NCBI GenBank assembly: GCA_026984555.1
Contig: JALSRY010000792.1
Location: forward strand, 1 to 6,291
Length of the DNA stretch: 6,291 nt
Source of the DNA: Phycisphaerae bacterium
Lineage (GTDB): Bacteria; Planctomycetota; Phycisphaerae; UBA1845; Fen-1342
Reading direction: 5' to 3'
The first letter of the stretch is position 1. Each line of letters opens with the position of its first letter. Below, one piece after another: positions 1 through 5,040 of the stretch. The translations under genes were made by a program, and so were the position numbers. The notes beneath the pieces are model-generated. The model was not told the DNA's origin and did no database searches. It worked only from the letters and a program-made list of their open reading frames with translations.

Positions 1-23
1 GGCCGATTGGCGACACTGTTCCC

Positions 24-1283
24 ATGAACGATTCGCTCTCGCCCGAGAAGGGCGTCCGGTCCGGTCGTCCACCGATTCGCGACGCGATGGAGCTCTGGCC
101 TGCGCTCAAGCCGCCCATGGACGCACTGGACCCGGTACCGAACCCCGGCCCGGAGACGATCTGCACGCATCTCGGCGAAAACCCGCAGCGCCAGCAAGGT
201 GCCGCCAGCCCGCCGATCTACCAGACTTCCACCTTCGTCTACCCCGACGCCGAGACGTTCGAGACTCGTCGCAAGCCCGGCGTGCGGCGATATGACTACA
301 CGCGCGGCGCCAACCCGACCAACCAGATACTCGAGGCCAAGCTCGCCCGGCTCGAGCGGGCGGTGTGGGCCGACTGTTTCGGATCGGGGATGGCGGCGAT
401 CAGCGCTGCGATCAACGCCTGCGTCAAAACCGGCGATCACGTGGTGGCGGTGGCGCACTGCTACGGGCCGACGCAGTGGTATCTCAACCACATCCGTCGA
501 TTCGGCGTCGAGACGACGTTCGTGGACGGCGTGCGTCCCGAGGATTTCATCGCGGCGATTCGCCCGGAGACACGCATCATCTACCTGGAGAGCCCGACCA
601 GCGGGCGCTTCGAGGTACCCGAAATCGAGCCGATCACCCGCGTTGCTCGCCAGCGCGGCATCGTGACGTTGTTCGACAATTCCTGGGCCAGCCCGTGTTT
701 CCAGAATCCCTTGGAGATGGGGGTGGACCTGGTGCTGCACAGCGCCACGAAGTTCATCAACGGCCATAGCGACGTGGTGGCCGGCGTCGTGGCCGGGCGC
801 GACGAAAAGCTGCGCGAGCGACTCTGGCAAGAGGTCGAGCTCGTCGGCGGCATTCTCGATCCGCACGCGGCGTGGTTGATGCTGCGCGGGCTGCGAACGC
901 TTCCGTTGCGGATGGAACGCCACCAGCAAAACGGACTGGCCGTCGCCCGGATGCTCGCGGATCATCCGAAGGTCGCCCGTGTGCTGCATCCCGGACTCGA
1001 AAGCCACCCGCAACACGACGTCGCCCGGCGACAACTGCGCGGCTACTCGAGCCTGTTCTCGTTTGCGCTCAAGGACCAGTCGCGGGAGGCGATGAACCGG
1101 CTGTTCGACCGCCTGCGTCTGTTCGGCATCGGCGTGAGCTGGGGGGGCTTCGAAAGCCTGATCCTGGGGGGGACGCTGTTCAGCGCCGATGCCGACCGGC
1201 CCGAATGGCTCATTCGCGTACACGTCGGGCTCGAAACGGCCGACGACCTGGTTGCCGACCTGCGCCAAGCGCTGGAGGACTGA
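24..1283 (+). CDS. PLP-dependent cystathionine beta-lyase/gamma-synthase family enzyme
   Basis: This is a fold-type I PLP enzyme of the Cys/Met metabolism family (MetB, MetC, CGL, MGL), which cleaves or exchanges sulfur at the beta or gamma carbon of cystathionine-like amino acids in the cytosol. Visible landmarks include PPIYQTSTF (63-71) and the Y-x-R motif of the neighbouring-subunit phosphate contact (Y92, R94) followed by NPT. GSGMAA (120-125) is the phosphate-binding turn. The tyrosine that stacks on PLP would be Y147 in CYGPT, and D218 in DNSW would pair with the pyridine nitrogen. The Schiff-base lysine is K243 in SATKFINGHSD. SWGGFES (372-378) and IRVHVGLE (397-404, R398 as the likely substrate carboxylate contact) complete the C-terminal domain. 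The core begins near residue 45, so the first 40 or so residues are an extra, proline-rich N-terminus. The frame has no stop up to the window edge and no clear Shine-Dalgarno sequence precedes ATG 24, so the start is uncertain; ATG at 87 or 117 would remove most of the extension. Exact activity (beta-lyase, gamma-lyase or synthase) cannot be read from sequence alone. Confidence 0.93.
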   Translation: MNDSLSPEKGVRSGRPPIRDAMELWPALKPPMDALDPVPNPGPETICTHLGENPQRQQGAASPPIYQTSTFVYPDAETFETRRKPGVRRYDYTRGANPTNQILEAKLARLERAVWADCFGSGMAAISAAINACVKTGDHVVAVAHCYGPTQWYLNHIRRFGVETTFVDGVRPEDFIAAIRPETRIIYLESPTSGRFEVPEIEPITRVARQRGIVTLFDNSWASPCFQNPLEMGVDLVLHSATKFINGHSDVVAGVVAGRDEKLRERLWQEVELVGGILDPHAAWLMLRGLRTLPLRMERHQQNGLAVARMLADHPKVARVLHPGLESHPQHDVARRQLRGYSSLFSFALKDQSREAMNRLFDRLRLFGIGVSWGGFESLILGGTLFSADADRPEWLIRVHVGLETADDLVADLRQALED

Positions 1284-1287
1284 GGTG
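1274..1287 (+). promoter_or_regulatory. Shine-Dalgarno and GTG start of purB, inside the upstream gene's end
   Basis: GGAGG at 1274-1278 sits six bases before GTG 1285-1287 and lies within the last codons of the PLP enzyme gene, whose TGA is 1281-1283. This decides the purB start. A longer reading from ATG 1189 would add 32 residues that overlap the upstream gene and match nothing in the family. The one-base gap between stop and start suggests translational coupling. Confidence 0.85.
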
Positions 1288-2739
1288 CGAAGCCACAAGC
1301 AGCACACCCGCCGCCACCCGCGCGACGAGTTCCAGAACCCCCTGGTGACACGCTACGCTACGCCCGAGATGGTCGCGATCTGGTCCGCGCCGCACCGCTA
1401 TCGCACCTGGCGGCGGATTTGGATCGCCTTGGCCGAGGCGCAGCGTGAACTCGGCCTGCCGATCCGGGCAGGCCAGATTCGCGCACTTCGCAGCGCTGCC
1501 GACGACATCGACTTCAAAGCCGTCGCGGCCTACGAGCGCAAGACCCGGCACGATGTGATGGCGCATATCCTCGCGTTTGGCGACGCGGCGCCCGCGGCAA
1601 GGGCGATCATCCACCTCGGCGCTACGAGCATGGATGTGGTGGACAACGCCGACCTGGTGCTGACGCGCGAAGCGCTCGGCTTGCTCGTCGGGCGGCTGGC
1701 AGCGGTGGTCGAGGTGTTGGCGGCTTTTTGCGAGCGCTACGCCGATTTGCCGGCGCTGGGCTTTACCCATCTGCAACCGGCGCAGCTCACGACCGTCGGC
1801 AAGCGCGCCGCGCTGTGGCTCCAGGACTTGCTCTCCGATCTCGACCGGCTGGAAACGCAGCGGGCGCGTCTCAAGTGTCGCGGGCTGCGCGGGGCGACGG
1901 GTACGCAGGCATCGTTCCTGAAACTACTGGGCAGTGCCGCGAAAGTCCGCCGGCTGGAACGCGTGTTCGCGGCGAAGCTCGGGTTCGAGGCGTGTTACCC
2001 CCTCTGTGGCCAGACCGTTTCCCGCAAGCTGGACGTCGAGATCGTCCAGACGCTCGTTTCGTTGGCCGCTGGTGCGCAAAAAATCTGCAATGACATCCGC
2101 GTACTGGCGATGCTCAAGGAGATCGACGAGCCGTTCGAGCGCGGGCAGGTCGGCAGCTCGGCGATGCCCTACAAGCGCAACCCGATGCGGTGCGAGCGCG
2201 CCACCGGCCTGGCCCGCTTCCTGCTGAGTCTCGGTACGTCGCCGCCCATGACCCATGCCGCCCAGATGCTCGAGCGGACGCTCGACGATTCGAGCAACAA
2301 ACGGCTCGTGTTTCCGGAGGCGTTTCTCGCCGCCGACGCCCTTGCCGCGCTGCTCCACAACATATTCGACGGGCTGGTGGTCTACCCGGCGACGATCGCG
2401 GCTCGCATCGAGGCCGAGCTACCGTTCATCGCTACCGAGGATATCCTCATGGAGGCGGTCAAGCGGGGCGGAGATCGCCAGAGCCTCCACGAACGCATTC
2501 GCCGACACGCGCAGGCCGCCGGCCGGCAAGTCAAGGAATACGGCCGGCCCAACGACCTGATCGAACGGTTACAGGCGGATTCGGCGTTTGCCGGCGTGGT
2601 GTGGGATCGCGTGCTCGACGCCCGGCGCTATGTCGGCCTCGCGCCGCGACAAACGCGCGAGTTCCTTTCGCGTGTGGTGCGTCCCGCCCTGCGCCGCTAC
2701 GCCGGCCGCATCGCTCGTCCTGCGCCGCCGCGGGTATGA
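1285..2739 (+). CDS. purB: Adenylosuccinate lyase, animal-like type
   Basis: This enzyme catalyses two fumarate-releasing steps of purine synthesis: SAICAR to AICAR, and adenylosuccinate to AMP. It acts as a cytosolic homotetramer of the fumarase/aspartase superfamily. From GTG 1285 the product is 484 residues, the same length as human ADSL as I recall it. Conserved blocks run the whole length: RYATPEM (23-29), RHDVMAH (88-94), IIHLGATS (108-115), and THLQPAQLTTVGKR (161-174), whose H162 matches the general acid histidine. TGTQASF (205-211) follows. The signature loop is GSSAMPYKRNP (290-300), with the catalytic serine at 291/292 and K298. ERTLDDSSN (330-338), GLVVYP (363-368) and ELPFIATE (378-385) complete the match. 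These blocks follow the eukaryotic ADSL subfamily rather than the shorter B. subtilis type or the E. coli type. The gene starts one base after the PLP enzyme gene and is probably co-transcribed with it and with the deacetylase gene downstream. No key residue is missing. Confidence 0.97.
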   Translation: MRSHKQHTRRHPRDEFQNPLVTRYATPEMVAIWSAPHRYRTWRRIWIALAEAQRELGLPIRAGQIRALRSAADDIDFKAVAAYERKTRHDVMAHILAFGDAAPAARAIIHLGATSMDVVDNADLVLTREALGLLVGRLAAVVEVLAAFCERYADLPALGFTHLQPAQLTTVGKRAALWLQDLLSDLDRLETQRARLKCRGLRGATGTQASFLKLLGSAAKVRRLERVFAAKLGFEACYPLCGQTVSRKLDVEIVQTLVSLAAGAQKICNDIRVLAMLKEIDEPFERGQVGSSAMPYKRNPMRCERATGLARFLLSLGTSPPMTHAAQMLERTLDDSSNKRLVFPEAFLAADALAALLHNIFDGLVVYPATIAARIEAELPFIATEDILMEAVKRGGDRQSLHERIRRHAQAAGRQVKEYGRPNDLIERLQADSAFAGVVWDRVLDARRYVGLAPRQTREFLSRVVRPALRRYAGRIARPAPPRV

Positions 2740-2780
2740 GCGACAGCGGCGAGCCCCCGGTCGACGCGGGCCTGCGACGA

Positions 2781-2788
2781 GGGAGGAG
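2781..2788 (+). promoter_or_regulatory. Strong Shine-Dalgarno of the deacetylase gene
   Basis: GGGAGGAG at 2781-2788 lies eight bases before ATG 2797 and fixes that start. The 57 bases between the purB stop and this ATG hold no T-tract terminator or promoter that I can see, which supports read-through from purB. Confidence 0.8.
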
Positions 2789-2796
2789 AGCTGCCG

Positions 2797-3741
2797 ATGA
2801 TCCCGCTGGGAATCTGTCAAGACGAACGATTCAAGCGGCACCGCACGGGGCCCGGACATCCCGAGTGTCCCGCACGCCTGGACGCGGTCGGCGCCGGGCT
2901 CGAAGACGCGGGCGTGCTCGCGCACGCGGCGGTGATCCAACCCGAACCGATCGACCGCGGTGCGCTGGAAGCCCGCCACGATCCGGTCTACGTGCGGCGG
3001 TTCGAGCAGGCCTGCCAGGCGGGCCAGCCGGTGATCGATGTCCCCGACTGCACGATTTCCCGAGCGAGCTTCGAAATCGCGCTGTTGGCGGCCGGCGGCG
3101 TCGTTGCCGCGGTCGGCGGCATTCTGAGCGGAGCGTACCGCCGGGCATTCTGCGCGGTGCGCCCGCCCGGACACCACGCCGAACCCGACCGGGCGATGGG
3201 CTTTTGCATGTTCAACAACGTGGCGCTGGCCGCGGACGCCGCCCGTCGCGCCGGCATCGAACGCGTGCTGATTCTCGATTGGGACGTGCACCACGGTAAC
3301 GGAACGCAACACATGTTCTACCACGACCCCTCGGTGTACTACATCAGCCTCCATGGTCATCCCGAATACCTCTTTCCGGGGACGGGACTGGCCGAGGAGA
3401 TCGGCGAGGGTGAGGCGCGGGGCACGACGCTCAACCTCCCCCTGATGCCCGGAGCCACGGATGATGACGCCCGGGCGGCGTTCCGCGAATCGGTGATGCC
3501 GGCCGTCCGGTCGTTCGAGCCGGAATTCGTGCTCCTCTCGACCGGCTTCGACGCCCACCGGGATGATCCCCTCGGCATCTTGTCGTGGACCGATGCGGTT
3601 TTCGAGGAGATGCTCACGCAGGTGCTCGAACTGGCTGACCACACCGCGGAAGGACGCGTGTTGAGCGTGCTGGAAGGGGGGTATGATCCCGCGGTGCTTC
3701 GCCGCTGCACGGCTGCACATGTGCGTCGGCTGGCGCAGTGA
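2797..3741 (+). CDS. Histone deacetylase family Zn-dependent amidohydrolase (class II-like)
   Basis: This is a 314-residue arginase/deacetylase-fold enzyme that removes acetyl or similar acyl groups from an amine, through a zinc-bound water. The order of motifs is complete: an N-terminal GPGHPECPARL (18-28) and RPPGHHAEP (122-130), with the H126-H127 catalytic dyad. GFCMFNN (135-141) follows. DWDVHHGNGTQ (161-171) provides zinc ligands D163 and H165, and STGFDAH (248-254) provides the third ligand D252. LEGGY (292-296) carries the transition-state tyrosine Y296. Keeping Y296 (histidine in vertebrate class IIa enzymes) predicts an active deacetylase. The motif wording is closest to class II HDACs and bacterial HDAH/acetylpolyamine amidohydrolases. 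Bacteria lack true histones in general, so the substrate could be an acetylated protein, an acetylpolyamine or another small acetylamine; the sequence does not decide. No signal peptide is visible, so it is cytosolic. It is probably the last gene of the operon. Confidence 0.95.
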   Translation: MIPLGICQDERFKRHRTGPGHPECPARLDAVGAGLEDAGVLAHAAVIQPEPIDRGALEARHDPVYVRRFEQACQAGQPVIDVPDCTISRASFEIALLAAGGVVAAVGGILSGAYRRAFCAVRPPGHHAEPDRAMGFCMFNNVALAADAARRAGIERVLILDWDVHHGNGTQHMFYHDPSVYYISLHGHPEYLFPGTGLAEEIGEGEARGTTLNLPLMPGATDDDARAAFRESVMPAVRSFEPEFVLLSTGFDAHRDDPLGILSWTDAVFEEMLTQVLELADHTAEGRVLSVLEGGYDPAVLRRCTAAHVRRLAQ

Positions 3742-3830
3742 CGACGTGGCGCGGCCGTGCGAGGCAGCGCGGGCAGCGCGAGGCAGGAACGCGGCCGGGC
3801 GGCTGGCTCCTTGGCGGTTGCGGACCGCGC

Positions 3831-3869
3831 AAAAAGGCGGCCCGTTCCCTCCGACCTGGGAACGGGCCG
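3831..3869 (-). terminator. Rho-independent terminator for a leftward transcript
   Basis: A perfect 12-bp inverted repeat, 3838-3849 against 3858-3869, encloses an eight-base loop (3850-3857). Read on the minus strand the GC-rich stem is followed by CC and then TTTTT (the A5 at 3831-3835 on plus). On the plus strand the hairpin is followed by mixed sequence with no T-run, so it fits a leftward transcript and not the end of the rightward deacetylase operon. No recognised minus-strand gene leads into it. Confidence 0.72.
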
Positions 3870-3899
3870 AATCCAGACTGGCAAGAAGGGCGAGCCGAA

Positions 3900-4021
3900 C
3901 TACATCCTGCCAGACCTTCCCCACCCCGTGTGAGGAAGCTTGTAGGTGTTTCGTCGTTCATAACTGTGGACGGGCGCCGAGTATTCCAACCCGTCAAGAA
4001 AACGAAGTTTTTTTTCGCCAT
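3900..4021 (-). CDS. Possible ~40-residue ORF needing a -1 shift in an A8 run (speculative)
   Basis: On the minus strand AGGA (plus 4030-4033) lies eight bases before an ATG at plus 4019-4021. The frame reads MAKK and then enters an A8 run (plus 4008-4015) that contains the -1 slippery heptamer A-AAA-AAC. Without slipping, the frame runs on for 182 codons through the terminator and antisense to the deacetylase gene, which is not credible. After a -1 shift, or if one more A were present, the product is a 40-residue basic, aromatic, cysteine-free peptide beginning MAKKKLRFLD and ending GRSGRM. It stops with TAG at 3900-3902, 31 bases before the terminator hairpin. The third frame is closed at once. 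Third-position GC in this stretch is much lower than in the neighbouring genes, so codon use does not support coding. I recognise no family. Alternatives are an untranslated small RNA ending at the same terminator, or a decayed gene. Confidence 0.3.
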
Positions 4022-4118
4022 CTGCGATATCCTGCTCCCACCGCGACGCGACGCCCGCCGGTGGTCCGGCAGACCCGAGTCGGTACCGTCGCAACGCGAA
4101 CACTGACCCGGGGGGCAC

Positions 4119-4133
4119 GGAGAACATCGCGTG
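4119..4133 (+). promoter_or_regulatory. Shine-Dalgarno and GTG start of the radical SAM gene
   Basis: GGAG at 4119-4122 lies eight bases before GTG 4131-4133. An in-frame TGA at 4104-4106 excludes any longer reading except through non-standard starts, so GTG 4131 is the start. Confidence 0.8.
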
Positions 4134-4991
4134 GGAGAAAAGACCCAGGCCGCCCGCAAGCTCTACACGGCCCACCCGCGTCTGTGGCGCGACTTCCGCT
4201 ACGTGTACCCGGTCGTCTCGCGCCGTAGCCGCGGGCTGAGCATCGGTATCAACCTCAACCCGGACAAGGTTTGCAGCTTCGATTGCGTGTATTGTCAGGT
4301 GGATCGGACGACGATGCCCGGTCCGATGCCCGTGGATTTCGAACGTTTGTCGTGCGAATTACGCACGCTTCTGACGCAGCGCGACGCCATCTTCGCCGAT
4401 GAACCGTGGAAAGACGTGCCACCCGCACTTCGCCGCTTGCGGGACATCGCTTTCTCAGGCGATGGTGAGCCGACGGCTTCGCCCGCGTTTCCGGCTGCGG
4501 CTGGGCTGGCTGCGGAACTCCGCGAGGAGCTGGCGCTGCATGACGCGAAAATCGTCGTGCTGACCAACGGGCTGAACTTGCGCCGGCCGAGCGTGATTCA
4601 GACGTTGGCGTTTCTCGACGGGCACAATGGCGAGGTCTGGATCAAACTCGATGCGGGTACGCAGGCGTACTTCGAGCAGGTGAACCGGGTTCACGTCAAG
4701 CTCGATCAGATCGTGGACAGCATCCGCGTCACCGCACGCGTGCGGCCGGTGGTGCTTCAGTCGATGTTCATGTGTCTCCACGGCCAGCCGCCGCCCGGTA
4801 CGGAGATCGACGCTTATCTCGGTCGGCTGCGGAGTATCGTGGACGGGGGGGGGGCCGTGAAACTGGTTCAGGCCTACACCGTCGCTCGCCAAACGGCAGA
4901 ACCCTACGTCTCGGCGCTGTCACGCGACCAGCTCGAATCGATCGCCGCCCGCATCCGCGCGCTCGGTATCGCCGCCGAGGCATTCGTGTAA
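4131..4991 (+). CDS. Radical SAM protein, COG0731 / TYW1-core-like, function unknown
   Basis: This 286-residue protein carries the radical SAM signature C48-SFD-C52-VY-C55, which binds the [4Fe-4S] cluster that cleaves S-adenosylmethionine to the 5'-deoxyadenosyl radical. FSGDGEPT (108-115) is the SAM-contacting GGE-type motif. VVLTNG (142-147) and IKLDAG (171-176) are barrel strands typical of this family, and GLSIGINLNPDK (35-46) before the cluster is characteristic of COG0731, the family of archaeal and eukaryotic TYW1. Archaeal TYW1 uses additional N-terminal cysteines for a second Fe-S cluster. Here the only other cysteines are C75 and C215, so a wyosine synthase is unlikely; bacteria are also not known to make wyosine. 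No SPASM or B12 domain is present. It is transcribed alone, convergent with rpsA. A ten-G run at 4845-4854 encodes three glycines near residues 239-241; the frame stays open on both sides and the C-terminus looks normal. Confidence 0.9.
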   Translation: MGEKTQAARKLYTAHPRLWRDFRYVYPVVSRRSRGLSIGINLNPDKVCSFDCVYCQVDRTTMPGPMPVDFERLSCELRTLLTQRDAIFADEPWKDVPPALRRLRDIAFSGDGEPTASPAFPAAAGLAAELREELALHDAKIVVLTNGLNLRRPSVIQTLAFLDGHNGEVWIKLDAGTQAYFEQVNRVHVKLDQIVDSIRVTARVRPVVLQSMFMCLHGQPPPGTEIDAYLGRLRSIVDGGGAVKLVQAYTVARQTAEPYVSALSRDQLESIAARIRALGIAAEAFV

Positions 4992-5040
4992 GCGGCTCGG
5001 CGGCGCGACGGCTCGAGGGCACGCCGGACGGAACCTCGAT
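4992..5040. other. 49-base gap between convergent genes
   Basis: The radical SAM gene and rpsA converge here. I see only a weak 5-bp inverted repeat (cgagg at 5014-5018, cctcg at 5034-5038) with a 15-base loop and no T-tract on either strand. No intrinsic terminator can be supported. Confidence 0.5.

Larger units (their letters stand above)
3742..4130. other. 389-base intergenic stretch without a confident gene
   Basis: The left part (3742-3830) is very GC-rich and has short imperfect direct repeats: gcgaggca at 3759-3766 and 3778-3785, and gcggccg at 3751-3757 and 3791-3797. The middle (3838-3869) is a minus-strand terminator hairpin. The part from about 3900 to 4035 is noticeably richer in A and T than the neighbouring genes and has a T8 run on the plus strand (4008-4015). 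It contains the candidate minus-strand ORF. From 4040 to 4118 it is GC-rich again and must hold any promoter of the radical SAM gene; I see no convincing -35/-10 pair. A small inverted repeat gccgg/ccggc lies at 4057-4061 and 4066-4070. Confidence 0.7.

Noticed and set aside
1189..1284. N-terminal extension of purB from ATG 1189
   Set aside because: It overlaps the end of the PLP enzyme gene, matches nothing in the family, and GTG 1285 has a well-spaced GGAGG and gives the exact family length.
2190..3299. 369-codon plus-strand ORF across purB and the deacetylase, with an ATGA-like start at 2736
   Set aside because: It is an out-of-frame shadow of two real genes, Arg- and Pro-rich, with no recognisable domain.
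2569..3924. 451-codon minus-strand ORF opposite the deacetylase gene
   Set aside because: It is an antisense shadow of a gene with complete catalytic motifs, and it runs through the terminator hairpin; its translation is Arg/Ala/Gly-rich with no motif.
3940..3966. Promoter-like pair TTGTAG and TAACTG upstream of the radical SAM gene
   Set aside because: The spacer is only 15 bases, the -10 match is poor and the site is far from the gene.
3969..4015. Possible plus-strand terminator: gacggg/cccgtc repeat before the T8 run
   Set aside because: The stem is only 6 bp with a 15-base loop and stands 12 bases before the T-run, so it does not form a standard intrinsic terminator.
3738..4106. 122-codon plus-strand ORF in the intergenic region
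   Set aside because: It crosses the terminator hairpin, has an arginine-rich low-complexity start, no Shine-Dalgarno and no family resemblance.
3742..4130. tRNA, CRISPR array or insertion sequence in the gap
   Set aside because: I saw no cloverleaf with a CCA-type acceptor end, no regularly spaced repeats, and no terminal inverted repeats or transposase.
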